Source: Henriciella sp. (GTDB taxonomy: Bacteria; Pseudomonadota; Alphaproteobacteria; Caulobacterales; Hyphomonadaceae). From it: a DNA stretch of 47,414 nt. Below the pieces are notes generated by a model, which saw only the letters and a program-made list of their open reading frames with translations, was not told the origin of the DNA and searched no databases. The stretch covers positions 1 through 47,414 of the forward strand of contig JAQWGO010000036.1 of the NCBI GenBank assembly GCA_029238175.1, given 5' to 3'. A program made the translations under genes and the position numbers. Below, in pieces: positions 1 through 9,272 of the stretch; the stretch's first letter is position 1, and every line of letters begins with the position of its first letter.

Positions 1-371
1 TTGTAGACATATATAGAGTGAGGTAAAGTTGAACTCTTTAGCCAATGGCGAGAACTTCGAAACACATCACAGCCATCCGATAGTGAAGCTATAAGGAAAT
101 TGAATATGGCATAATTAAGAGCCACATGCGCTGTAAACTTCTTTCCATCAAGTCCGGAGAACCCTCCGAAAAATATCGCGATTGCCGCAACAAATAAAAG
201 ATATGATACGACGATCCACGCAAGCCCCAGGTAGCTTCGTCGATAACGTTGTTGAATTTCATCCCAAGCAAAAGACATCCAAACAGATTTTTTACGCAAA
301 CCCTCAACAAGATCGAACACAGCAAGCCGGAATGAGAAACTGGAGCGGGGGTAAATTACGTTAATCTTCAT
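1..371 (-). CDS. Polysaccharide ABC-2 type export permease (Wzm/KpsM-like), 3' part beyond the window
   Basis: Reading down from an ATG at 371 the frame stays open to the window edge, giving about 123 residues of an N-terminus. It shows the hallmark start of Wzm/KpsM/TagG permeases: a cytoplasmic stretch with AWDEIQQRYRRSYLGLAWI, then a first membrane helix (VVSYLLFVAAIAIFF), a short loop, a second hydrophobic segment, and a W-L-K-S-S-T-L-P-H-S-I-Y motif. Family knowledge: with a Wzt ATPase it exports a lipid-linked O-antigen or capsule chain across the inner membrane. It is last in view of a minus-strand glycan cluster, 66 bp after the sulfotransferase, which fits export of the product. The ATPase is not visible. 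Confidence 0.82.
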   Translation of the reverse strand, partial: MKINVIYPRSSFSFRLAVFDLVEGLRKKSVWMSFAWDEIQQRYRRSYLGLAWIVVSYLLFVAAIAIFFGGFSGLDGKKFTAHVALNYAIFNFLIASLSDGCDVFRSSRHWLKSSTLPHSIYVY

Positions 372-436
372 AAGAATATTTTTTCTTTCACAGATTTCGT
401 ATAAATAATCCCAAAAAAAAACGAGACTACTTAAAT

Positions 437-2005
437 CTAAGCATCAACAAGTTTATATTTTTCGCATAAATAATTATGAATGCTAATGTCTATTTCATTG
501 TGGCGAACAATATTCATAAATGTTTCCTCGCCTAGCAAATCAGAAACTTCATTCAATTTTTCTTCTATACTCTTGGGAACTTTACTTGTTACATTCTTGT
601 GCGCCTCATATACTTTAAAATCAGGGAATGGGCCTTGAAGATAAAGAGCCATTTCATGCATAGATTTCTCAAACTCTTCCACCAAACCAATAAAGGGGAG
701 AGACTCTACAGTCGCCCAAGACTGTTTCTCTAAATCAATTATGCGCTTACCCGTAAAATGCGCTAAACGACGAGCTTGAAAATTCTTAAATGCATAATCA
801 TTCTGTCGCCCTAAGCGAACCTTGATATAATCCTCAAAACTATTTGATTTTGCCAAAATAGAACCGTCTGTCTCAACAGTTTGCTTCTTCTCAAAATCAT
901 AAGCAGATAACGCGCGCAAAACCGGATGTCGGATAAAAATGATTGGATAAATAGACGTATCTTCTATACCAAAGTCTAGCGATCCATGCCCCGTATGACT
1001 GGAAAAAACTGAGTAATCGCTATTTGCAATGTTGTAGGATCGCACCAAGTCACTATTAGACAGACGATTTGGAACTTTGAATTCCTTTTCGTTCCACAAC
1101 TGGTCAAAGTTCCGCTTTAGAATGTGATCTACAGAAGTGCCCGCATTCTTGAATAAGTGATGGTGCAGAATGATAGAGTGCCGCTTATTCTGAAGCTTGT
1201 TTCTACCTGCCGACGCATCACCTAATGCGTATACATTACCCGAAGCCTCGTCACCCACACGGATAAGGTAATCAATAGAATCGCATAATTCTGCTTTACT
1301 GTCGAGATCATCTATTAATTTCGCGTTGGACAAAGCGTTAAACAGCCGCTTACTCAAAACAATCCTATCTTCAGCACATATAGAAGATTCCGCGGCGAAC
1401 ATAACCTCAGAATGAGAGTTCGGTGCCTGACACCCAACACCATCAAGCCCGACGCTCTCAAGGGCCAAAACAGGTGCGGACAAAACATCACTGTAGCGTA
1501 GTATGTGGGTTCCAAGCGGAGAATTCCGTATCGACGCAAGCATTAACCTACTCCATACGCTCTGACTTTCCCCAAAACTCGAACCAGCGCTTTTATATTC
1601 ACTACTCGCATAAACCTCAGGCTCACAGGTCACCAAAATGGACTTGCACCAAAATCCATTTTTGCGAGCTACTTCTGACCATAACTGCGACAAGATTGAC
1701 TGAGAAGGGCAACTCAATACGATTCCTAAGTCACTGTCTTCCACATCAATAAGCCAAGCCATCTCCATATCTTGAAGAAAGGTCTCGCGAAGCCAGCTCG
1801 CAGGCCCCTTCATTCCACCCAAGTTAAGATATGTTGGAATATTATGGCGCGTCACTCCAATCGCGCTCATCATTTGCTTATTTATATTCGCAATTGCGGA
1901 CTTGGCCTTAATCTCTGGATTTACATAGCCACCAGCCACCAGACACTCAGATAGTTGGGAGGCTCCACAATTAGGTGGACTTATCAAAGACACAAAATTT
2001 CTCAT
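437..2005 (-). CDS. Sulfotransferase family protein with a second, degenerate sulfotransferase-like N-terminal domain
   Basis: About 522 residues. The C-terminal half carries a PAPS-binding 5'-PSB-like loop, HHHLFKNAGTS (around residue 280), and a 3'-phosphate motif, FIRHPVLRALSAY (around 355), typical of Sulfotransfer_2 / carbohydrate sulfotransferases. These transfer sulfate from PAPS to a sugar hydroxyl. The first 190 residues also resemble a sulfotransferase fold with a worn P-loop (SPPNCGASQLSECL) and a late 'W..LMLASIR...LRYSDVL..P' pattern, but lack clear catalytic motifs. I prefer the ATG at 2005 over the GTG at 2008 because AGGAGGA lies about 6 bases upstream. It follows the large glycosyltransferase by 42 bp, so sulfation of the exported glycan is the likely job. 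Confidence 0.8.
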   Translation of the reverse strand: MRNFVSLISPPNCGASQLSECLVAGGYVNPEIKAKSAIANINKQMMSAIGVTRHNIPTYLNLGGMKGPASWLRETFLQDMEMAWLIDVEDSDLGIVLSCPSQSILSQLWSEVARKNGFWCKSILVTCEPEVYASSEYKSAGSSFGESQSVWSRLMLASIRNSPLGTHILRYSDVLSAPVLALESVGLDGVGCQAPNSHSEVMFAAESSICAEDRIVLSKRLFNALSNAKLIDDLDSKAELCDSIDYLIRVGDEASGNVYALGDASAGRNKLQNKRHSIILHHHLFKNAGTSVDHILKRNFDQLWNEKEFKVPNRLSNSDLVRSYNIANSDYSVFSSHTGHGSLDFGIEDTSIYPIIFIRHPVLRALSAYDFEKKQTVETDGSILAKSNSFEDYIKVRLGRQNDYAFKNFQARRLAHFTGKRIIDLEKQSWATVESLPFIGLVEEFEKSMHEMALYLQGPFPDFKVYEAHKNVTSKVPKSIEEKLNEVSDLLGEETFMNIVRHNEIDISIHNYLCEKYKLVDA

Positions 2006-2047
2006 CACACATCCTCCTAACTCTGCGAATACATCAAGCGAATTAAA

Positions 2048-5000
2048 TCACTTCGCTTCAGACTTCGTAACAAGCCCATCAACAAGCATCTTTAACTTAG
2101 ATTTTGCGGCACTCATTCCGAACTTTTCACTTACGAAAATTTGGCCATCTTTAGACATCGCACTCCACCTTGATTCATCAGTATAGACCCGCTCCATCGA
2201 GTCGGCAAAGTCAACAGCACTATCAGCCACCTCGATATGCGCACCTCCCACGAGGCCCATACCTTCTGCTGCTAGAGAAGTAGCCACAACAGGAACACCC
2301 ATCCTTAGTGAATTTCCAACCTTACCTTTAACTCCGGCACCATATCGTAGCGGCGCGACAGTTAGCCGAATACCTTCTAAATACGCCTCCAGATCCTCCA
2401 CAAAGCCTGTAACTATAACATCTTCATCAGCGTAATCATGAAAAGCCTCCGGCATATTGCTACCAACGATATGCAATCGAGCCCCTGTATTTTTCTTTCT
2501 ATATATTGGCCAAATAACCTCTAGCAAATACTCAACCGCATCTACATTTGGCGTATGCCGATAGCCCCCGACGAAAGCAATGTCTTTACGCTCTTTGAAA
2601 CCATTACTTCGCTCGTAGCTCTCATAAATTAACGGTATAACTAAGCTCGGGAAAGGACCAATTTCATCATGCAGATACTTAACCTCAAAATCGGAGACTA
2701 AAAGGGTCGCATCAGCCTTACGTATAACTTTTAACTCCAACTCTTTCATGTCACGACCCGCTTGAATGAGCTCCTCTGAACCCTCAAAACTAACTTGCCG
2801 CTCCATACGCAAATGGTGCAGATCCACAGTATCAAACACTATCGGGGTTGAAGGAAAGGCCGCCTTCAATCTCTCGAAAAACGCCCCTCCATGCGGAGCT
2901 CTTGACAGTATGAACAAATCAAAATTGCCACCATGCTCCAACATATACTGATGCGCATTATCCACATATGGCTTGTGAATAATGCGCACACCGATTCGCT
3001 GCAAAGCCCTACTATACTTCCCTGCCCAAGAAAGATTACTGGCGACAAAAGTCACCCTGTATCCCAACTCAGTCAGCAGCTTCATGTAAAAGAATGCAGT
3101 AATTGATCCGCTATCTCGGTCAGGCATTGGAACTTCTGCATCAAAAATCAGAATTCTTGCCTTCGGACATCTGTCGACCATCCCGAGGGAAAGGTCGCCC
3201 GGCTCACCATGCGAAGCAAGCACATTCCGCCAACGCTCCGCAAACTTACTCTTATTAATTTCTTGGTACTTTTTTACACCTGACGAGAGGTCTGTACCAG
3301 ATGAAATGCCTTCGTAATGAACCACAACTGAAAGAGGTTGATAGATTACACGCTTCCCAGCAGCCCGGACCTTCATCGCAAAATCAGTATCTTCGTAGTA
3401 AGCTGGACTCAGTTCCTCAGAGAACCCGCCAAGGCTTTCCCACACCTTCGAAGGGATCATAATTGCCGCACCAGATATATAGTCTACATCTCGCTCGTAA
3501 TTGTACTCAGGCAACAGAGGATCCTGCAACCGCCCGAAGTTCGCGCACTCTCCTCTATCCCAAATCACCCCACCTGCTTCTTGAAGCAATCCATTCGGAT
3601 AAATCAGCTTTGAGCCAACAAGACCGGCCATAGGGTTTCTCTCAAAGCTCCCCACTAACTCATCCAACCACCCCGGTAGCACAGCTGTGTCATTATTGAG
3701 GAAACAGAGATAATCTCCACTCGCATGCTCAACCGCAGCGTTACAAGACCTCAGAAAACCCAAATTCTTCTTATTTATTATAACTTTAACATTGGAAAGT
3801 TCTCCCAAACTCTCCTTCAAAAACTTTCCCGAACCGTCAGGTGATTGATCGTCTACAATTATCACTTCAAAAGCTGTCTCATCATCTGACTCGAGAACGG
3901 CATAAACGGCCCTTAGAGTATACTTCAAATTTTCATATGCTGGAACAATGACAGAAACAACTGGCTTCACACGCGGCGAACGGGCAATCCCTTTAATTAA
4001 ATCGACAACATCAGCTGCTGAAAGGCTTTCAGTTTTATCAAAGAAAGGCTTTGGCGGAAGTGGCATTACACCGGATGCTTCCCCGCCATGCAAATAATCA
4101 GCTAGTGCGCATTCTGTAGCTTGCTCCAAATAAGGCCTCTGCTGCAGATAATAAGACTGACCAAAATCCTCACTAGGGTGGAACCATATAGTATGCCCCC
4201 ACTCCAAATAGTGATTCAGAGGGTGCTGATCCGGTAAAAGCTTCTGGCCGTAGTTGCGCATATAGTGGCCAGGATCAAAAAATTTATTTGGCCGCAGACT
4301 AGTGTCAAATGACTGAGTCGCATAATGCGACAACGGCTCTTGGTCATCCGCCAACTCTGCAGCGGAAGAATAATAAGTTCCATCAAAAAGCGGATGCACC
4401 CAACGATTAAGCGTCTCCCAAGTAGCTAAATAATCAACAACAGGGTGGACTTTGCTTTTCCCATGTTTCTTCATATAAAACTCAGGCCGCACCAACTCGT
4501 GAGTGGAAATATGGTGCACCTCACCGCTTGCCTCAAAAAGCTTCCTGAACTGCGTTATCTTTTCTTTAACCGAACCGGTAAGGTGCAAGCGCTTCAACTC
4601 GATCAACGGGTGCGGGTCGTGACCCTCGGCAATGCCATACATAAGAAAATGGCGAAGTGCGTCCAGAGTCCCCTCAAACACGCAATCAGCCTGCCGCGCA
4701 TAGTGACGACTAGACAAAAAAGGAATGGCCCGGCCGCGCTCTGTTCCGGAAAGCAACTCCCGAAGCATAGCGCCATTCGATAAATCAAACCCATCCGCCA
4801 CATATTCCCTGAAGTATTTATCACTATCCAACCACCCACATGGCCTTCTCCCCTCTTTAAAACCATGCTCCAAGTAGTGCTGAATAGCTGAATAGCCGGC
4901 CGCAATAACATCAGGATTTTCTTTTAGGTAAAACTCCGCATCAAAAAACGGGTTAGGGGACCTATTCTCTTTGTATCCATGCTCCGTGTAATGCTCCACA

Positions 5001-5128
5001 GCATTCAAGCCCCCAACACGCAAGTCAGGATACAGAAAATTATACCACTCGGCATCAACCAACCACGCCAGATCGTCCGCGTGAGGCACAGGCGAGAAAT
5101 ACCTGCTAATGTTTACATTCTTGAACAT
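2048..5128 (-). CDS. Giant glycosyltransferase: N-terminal tandem repeats + GT2 + GT4 domains
   Basis: 1026 residues. Residues about 20-380 are degenerate repeats of roughly 40-50 residues built on the pattern 'F-D-x-x-x-Y ... HYLEHG..EGR.P', seen at least six times (e.g. AVEHYTEHGYKENRSPNPFF, AIQHYLEHGFKEGRRPCGW). From about 389 a GT2 (GT-A) domain begins, VSVIVPAYEN, with IIVDDQSPDGS, FLNNDTA and a later YYEDTDFAMKVR. From about 654 a second catalytic unit of GT4 (GT-B) type runs to the end, with APLRYGAGVKGKVGNSL as the nucleotide-sugar-binding element. Two activities in one chain suggest consecutive sugar additions at the cytoplasmic membrane face. The repeats are known from other bacterial glycan-synthesis proteins but their role is unclear. 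ATG start is unambiguous. Confidence 0.88.
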   Translation of the reverse strand: MFKNVNISRYFSPVPHADDLAWLVDAEWYNFLYPDLRVGGLNAVEHYTEHGYKENRSPNPFFDAEFYLKENPDVIAAGYSAIQHYLEHGFKEGRRPCGWLDSDKYFREYVADGFDLSNGAMLRELLSGTERGRAIPFLSSRHYARQADCVFEGTLDALRHFLMYGIAEGHDPHPLIELKRLHLTGSVKEKITQFRKLFEASGEVHHISTHELVRPEFYMKKHGKSKVHPVVDYLATWETLNRWVHPLFDGTYYSSAAELADDQEPLSHYATQSFDTSLRPNKFFDPGHYMRNYGQKLLPDQHPLNHYLEWGHTIWFHPSEDFGQSYYLQQRPYLEQATECALADYLHGGEASGVMPLPPKPFFDKTESLSAADVVDLIKGIARSPRVKPVVSVIVPAYENLKYTLRAVYAVLESDDETAFEVIIVDDQSPDGSGKFLKESLGELSNVKVIINKKNLGFLRSCNAAVEHASGDYLCFLNNDTAVLPGWLDELVGSFERNPMAGLVGSKLIYPNGLLQEAGGVIWDRGECANFGRLQDPLLPEYNYERDVDYISGAAIMIPSKVWESLGGFSEELSPAYYEDTDFAMKVRAAGKRVIYQPLSVVVHYEGISSGTDLSSGVKKYQEINKSKFAERWRNVLASHGEPGDLSLGMVDRCPKARILIFDAEVPMPDRDSGSITAFFYMKLLTELGYRVTFVASNLSWAGKYSRALQRIGVRIIHKPYVDNAHQYMLEHGGNFDLFILSRAPHGGAFFERLKAAFPSTPIVFDTVDLHHLRMERQVSFEGSEELIQAGRDMKELELKVIRKADATLLVSDFEVKYLHDEIGPFPSLVIPLIYESYERSNGFKERKDIAFVGGYRHTPNVDAVEYLLEVIWPIYRKKNTGARLHIVGSNMPEAFHDYADEDVIVTGFVEDLEAYLEGIRLTVAPLRYGAGVKGKVGNSLRMGVPVVATSLAAEGMGLVGGAHIEVADSAVDFADSMERVYTDESRWSAMSKDGQIFVSEKFGMSAAKSKLKMLVDGLVTKSEAK

Positions 5129-5286
5129 GCTAAAAAAAACCTACGCGATTAAATTGAATTGAGATCTAAATCCCTCAGGAGGCCATATAACCCCCTCTTC
5201 CTATTGGAAGTTTTATACGAAACCACTCAGATGTTAAGGCCTAAAATCCAAGATGAGCACATATCATAAAAATCAAAAAAACGCGT

Positions 5287-6192
5287 TCAGTTGAGCAAAG
5301 TTTTCAAACCTTCGTCAAAACTATAAACTGGCACCCAACCCAAGAGAACATTCGCAAGGCGTATATCAAGTATGATTGATCTTACTTCACTCGCCGCACT
5401 AGGAATAAAATTCACTTTTGCCTCGCGCCCCAATAACCGCGCAATTGCCTCAATCACATCAATAATGGATTTTCCTACACCAGTTCCTATATTTATAGTC
5501 TGGTCAATTGCACTTGGACGGGCACCACATTCAAATAAAGCACTAGTTAAGTCTCTTATGTGAACATAATCACGCACAGACTTTCCATCACCAAACACAT
5601 CAATAGGTACGTCGTTCAAAATGTGATCGATGACTTTAGGCACTAAACCCTGCCCGTGCTTAAATTCTTGATCAGGGCCATAGGGGTTCGAGACCCTAGC
5701 GACAGTATAAGTCATATCTGCCTGGCTCGCAAACAAACGTAGGTGCTGCTCCGCAGCCAATTTCAAAACAGCGTAGAAGGACTTTGGATTAGGTTGCACA
5801 CCCTCATGCGTCGGCTGAATATCGGAATCACCATAAATGGCGCCACCAGAAGAAACGAAAACAACATGCACCCCCCCTATATCACGCAACCACTCAAGAA
5901 ACCTCACAAACAAGGTCAAGTTAGTTTCTATGTGACGAGAAGGATTGGTCCTCGAATTATAGGGTGTCATATCACCGATGAGATAATAAACTACCGACCC
6001 CGGTCTTATGACACCCTCAAGACAGCTAAACTCTGAAATGCGCGCTTCGATTTGCTTAATATTGCTTGGAATGAGGTTAGAGCGTTTAGGGCTAACTAAT
6101 ACTGGAGATTGACCACGACAGATTAAATCAAGCGCCAAATTCTTGCCAATAAATCCGCCAGCACCCAGTATAACGATGTTACAAATACTCAT
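5287..6192 (-). CDS. NAD(P)-dependent nucleotide-sugar epimerase/dehydratase (extended SDR)
   Basis: 301 residues with an N-terminal Rossmann loop ILGAGGFIGKNLA, a catalytic Ser region VSSGGAIYG and the active-site Y-x-x-x-K as SFYAVLK. DYVHIRDL and NIGTGVGKS are typical of the GalE/WbpP group. The likely reaction is 4-epimerisation or a related oxidoreduction of an NDP-hexose; the substrate cannot be read from sequence. It lies between rfbA and the large glycosyltransferase on the same strand, with 74 bp upstream and 158 bp downstream, so it probably supplies a sugar donor to the same glycan. Confidence 0.85.
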   Translation of the reverse strand: MSICNIVILGAGGFIGKNLALDLICRGQSPVLVSPKRSNLIPSNIKQIEARISEFSCLEGVIRPGSVVYYLIGDMTPYNSRTNPSRHIETNLTLFVRFLEWLRDIGGVHVVFVSSGGAIYGDSDIQPTHEGVQPNPKSFYAVLKLAAEQHLRLFASQADMTYTVARVSNPYGPDQEFKHGQGLVPKVIDHILNDVPIDVFGDGKSVRDYVHIRDLTSALFECGARPSAIDQTINIGTGVGKSIIDVIEAIARLLGREAKVNFIPSAASEVRSIILDIRLANVLLGWVPVYSFDEGLKTLLN

Positions 6193-6266
6193 TTACCTCA
6201 ATCTTATTCTACACTTCGTTACAATCACCCGAAGCCAGATACACATCATTTGAAGAAAGCAACGCC

Positions 6267-7133
6267 CTACTCAACCGCTAACCTTTGCAAATACTGACCG
6301 TAAGACGTCTTGAGTAAAGGCTTCGCAAGCTGAGCAAGCTGCGTACTATCGATATAACCCAATCGATAAGCAATCTCTTCCAGACACGCAACCCGCAAAC
6401 CCTGACGCTCCTCAATTGTTTTGACGAACAATGCCGCATCTAGAAGTGAAGCATGGGTTCCAGTATCAAACCACGCATAACCGCGCTCCATGACATGTGC
6501 GCTCAATAAGCCGTCTGACATGTAATCTTCATTGAGAGTAGTTATCTCAAGCTCACCACGCGGAGAGCGCTTTACGCGTTTCGCACGTTCCACGACAGTT
6601 TCATCATAGAAATAGAGCCCCGTGGCCGCGAAGTTAGACTTGGGCGCCGCAGGCTTCTCTTCAATGCTTACGACTTTTCCATCATCGCCAAACTCAATCA
6701 CACCGTATCGTTCTGGATCAGCAACTTGATACCCAAATATCTCCGCCCCCTTATCCAGACTAGCTGCACTCTTAACCAAATCACTAAGCCCATGACCGTA
6801 GAAAATATTATCTCCAAGCACTAGTGCGCACTTATCGCCATTGATAAACTCTTCACCAATCAGAAACGCCTGAGCCAAACCTTCGGGCTCCGGTTGAACT
6901 GCGTAACTAAACTTAACACCAATCTCGCCACCATCACCCAACAACCGCTGGAAGGCCGGCAGGTCATGCGGTGTTGAGATTATGAGAATATCGGTAATTC
7001 CAGCCAACATAAATGTACTGATTGGATAGTAAATCATCGGTTTATCATAAATCGGCAGCATTTGTTTTGAAACACCACGCGTAATTGGATAAAGACGGGT
7101 TCCAGACCCACCAGCCAGGACGATGCCCTTCAT
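6267..7133 (-). CDS. rfbA: Glucose-1-phosphate thymidylyltransferase
   Basis: 288 residues, the usual RmlA length. It opens with the nucleotidyltransferase signature [17 protein letters not shown], followed by [16 protein letters not shown] and [11 protein letters not shown], all diagnostic of RmlA. It makes dTDP-glucose from dTTP and glucose-1-phosphate, the first step of dTDP-L-rhamnose synthesis in the cytoplasm. A good Shine-Dalgarno (GTGGAG) precedes the ATG. It sits 12 bp after rfbD and is third in the rfbB-rfbD-rfbA run. Confidence 0.96.
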   Translation of the reverse strand: MKGIVLAGGSGTRLYPITRGVSKQMLPIYDKPMIYYPISTFMLAGITDILIISTPHDLPAFQRLLGDGGEIGVKFSYAVQPEPEGLAQAFLIGEEFINGDKCALVLGDNIFYGHGLSDLVKSAASLDKGAEIFGYQVADPERYGVIEFGDDGKVVSIEEKPAAPKSNFAATGLYFYDETVVERAKRVKRSPRGELEITTLNEDYMSDGLLSAHVMERGYAWFDTGTHASLLDAALFVKTIEERQGLRVACLEEIAYRLGYIDSTQLAQLAKPLLKTSYGQYLQRLAVE

Positions 7134-7145
7134 TTTTACTCCACC

Positions 7146-8012
7146 TTATTTTTTATAATTGAGTTCTGTGATGACATCTAAGAGGTGCTCGCGCCAGCTT
7201 GGGGCTGATATACCAAGCCTCGATTTAATTTCATCGGTACACATAACCGAATAAGTTGGCCGCTTAGCTGGTGTTGGGAACTGATCCGTAGTGATATCTA
7301 CAACGTCGACTTTCAGTTCAGCCTTCTCAAAAATCGCCCTCGCAAAATCAGCCCAATGCGTTTCACCGTCACCACAAAAATGATACGTTCCGGCTTTCGC
7401 TGGATTTTTGAAAAGCTCTTTAAGAGTGATCAAGCCCGCTTCCGCTGCCGCTGATGCTGGTGTTGGCTTTCCAAACTGATCCGCAACAACCCTCAAACTA
7501 TCTTTTGTTTTCGCAAGACGTAGCATCGTTTTAACAAAATTATTTCCGTGCGCAGAAAAGACCCACGACAATCTAATGATCGCTGCTGTCGCGCCGCTTG
7601 CATTCACAAGAGTTTCGCCATCACGTTTAGTTGTCCCGTAGACCCCCAATGGATCTGTAGCGTCGCTAGCTTTATAAGGCGAACACCCTTCGCCATTGAA
7701 TACATAGTCAGTTGAGTAGTGAACCAACGGAATTCCAGCATCCGCGCAACCAAGAGCGATTTGGCCGGGGCTATCAGCGTTAATTAATCTCGCTTTTTGC
7801 TGCTCGTTTTCAGCATTATCCACAGCAGTATAAGCCGCAGCGTTGATGACACCGTCATAACCACCACCCGCGACCTCTCCTCTCAAACGTAGTGGCTCGC
7901 ATAAATCGAAGTAAGCACGATCAGGAACATGAATGCTAATTCCATGCGCCTGGGTTTGACGCAGAATCTCGGTACCTACTTGGCCGCGGCCCCCTATAAG
8001 TAAAACGCGCAT
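7146..8012 (-). CDS. rfbD: dTDP-4-dehydrorhamnose reductase
   Basis: 288 residues. LLIGGRGQVGTEIL is the NADPH-binding loop; STDYVFNGEG and the Y-G-T-T-K segment (VYGTTKRDGE) carry the catalytic Ser/Tyr/Lys of RmlD. It reduces dTDP-4-keto-L-rhamnose to dTDP-L-rhamnose, the last step of the pathway. The gene starts 8 bp after rfbB ends and is followed 12 bp later by rfbA, so the three are one transcript. RmlC, which makes its substrate, is absent from this window. Confidence 0.95.
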   Translation of the reverse strand: MRVLLIGGRGQVGTEILRQTQAHGISIHVPDRAYFDLCEPLRLRGEVAGGGYDGVINAAAYTAVDNAENEQQKARLINADSPGQIALGCADAGIPLVHYSTDYVFNGEGCSPYKASDATDPLGVYGTTKRDGETLVNASGATAAIIRLSWVFSAHGNNFVKTMLRLAKTKDSLRVVADQFGKPTPASAAAEAGLITLKELFKNPAKAGTYHFCGDGETHWADFARAIFEKAELKVDVVDITTDQFPTPAKRPTYSVMCTDEIKSRLGISAPSWREHLLDVITELNYKK

Positions 8013-8020
8013 CGTAATAA

Positions 8021-9073
8021 TTATCCGGCCTTCTTAAGGCCAAGTCTTGTACCGATAGACTCTCGATCGCGGATATTATCCATCCAAACCTGATTGTTGA
8101 GATACCAGTCTATGGTCTCCGCGATACCTCGCTCCACCGTCATACGAGGTGACCAGCCTAACTCACGTTCTATCTTGCTACAATCGACAGCATAACGTGC
8201 ATCATGGCCCGGACGATCTTTCACGAACGTGATAAGCGACTCATGTTTGCCCCATTCAGCATCCGGAAAGCGCTCATCGAGTTTCGCGCAGATCATTTTA
8301 ACGAGATCAATATTTGTTAGCTCGGCGCGGCCGCCAACATTATAGGTTTCACCCGGAACCCCTCTACTGGCTATCAACACCAACGCTTCAGCATGATCGT
8401 ATACGTAGAGCCAATCCCGAACATTCATTCCGGTTCCGTAGATGGGAATAGGCTGCCCCCTACGCGCTTTTTCCAAGACGACGGGAATTAGCTTTTCAGG
8501 AAACTGAAATGGTCCATAATTATTGGAACAATTGGAGATTACTACCGGAAGATTAAACGTCTCTCCCCAAGCACGAACGAGCATGTCCGATGACGCTTTT
8601 GAGGCTGAATAAGGTGAATTTGGTTTGTAAGGAGAATCTTCTGTAAACTCACCAGCATCACCGAGCGATCCAAAGACTTCGTCTGTTGAGATGTGGTGGA
8701 ACCGGAAATTATCAGACAGTTTACCTGCTTCGAGTGCTGAACGAGCGGCCTCAAGTAACGTGAATGTACCGACAATATTGGTCTGAATGAAATCAGCAGG
8801 TCCGTCGATGGATCTATCAACATGGCTTTCAGCAGCCAAGTGCATGATAGTGTCAGGTTGAAATGCACTTATCAGCTTCACCATCGCGTTGCCATCACAG
8901 ATGTCGGCTTGCTCAAAGCTGTAATGCTCCTCGCTTTCAATTTCTGTGAGGTTCTCAAGATTCGCCGCATAAGTAAGCTTGTCGACGTTTAGCACTGTGT
9001 GACCAGCGCCCAATGCTACTTTTACGACCGCAGAGCCGATAAATCCGGCTCCGCCAGTAATCATGAGTTTCAT
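8021..9073 (-). CDS. rfbB: dTDP-glucose 4,6-dehydratase
   Basis: 350 residues, normal for RmlB. It shows the NAD-binding motif ITGGAGFIGSAVV, the catalytic STDEVFGSLG, and YSASKASSDMLV (Y-x-x-x-K). It converts dTDP-glucose to dTDP-4-keto-6-deoxyglucose. It is the first gene of the minus-strand glycan cluster; the roughly 200 bp upstream, before the end of sdaA, contains no gene and is the likely promoter region for the whole set. ATG start at 9073. Confidence 0.96.
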   Translation of the reverse strand: MKLMITGGAGFIGSAVVKVALGAGHTVLNVDKLTYAANLENLTEIESEEHYSFEQADICDGNAMVKLISAFQPDTIMHLAAESHVDRSIDGPADFIQTNIVGTFTLLEAARSALEAGKLSDNFRFHHISTDEVFGSLGDAGEFTEDSPYKPNSPYSASKASSDMLVRAWGETFNLPVVISNCSNNYGPFQFPEKLIPVVLEKARRGQPIPIYGTGMNVRDWLYVYDHAEALVLIASRGVPGETYNVGGRAELTNIDLVKMICAKLDERFPDAEWGKHESLITFVKDRPGHDARYAVDCSKIERELGWSPRMTVERGIAETIDWYLNNQVWMDNIRDRESIGTRLGLKKAG

Positions 9074-9272
9074 CTAATTCACCTCTAAGTATAAGTCGCG
9101 CTTGCGTTGACTAAAGTCCGCATCGAAAGTCCTGCAATGTCCACCACTAGACAAGCTATTGTCTTTAAAAATAGTCGATACTCATGCTAATTGTTAAAAC
9201 TTAACCAATCACACAAACTCACGATCATCCACACACACCTTTCAGTAATGCTCTATAACCAAACTGATCGTT

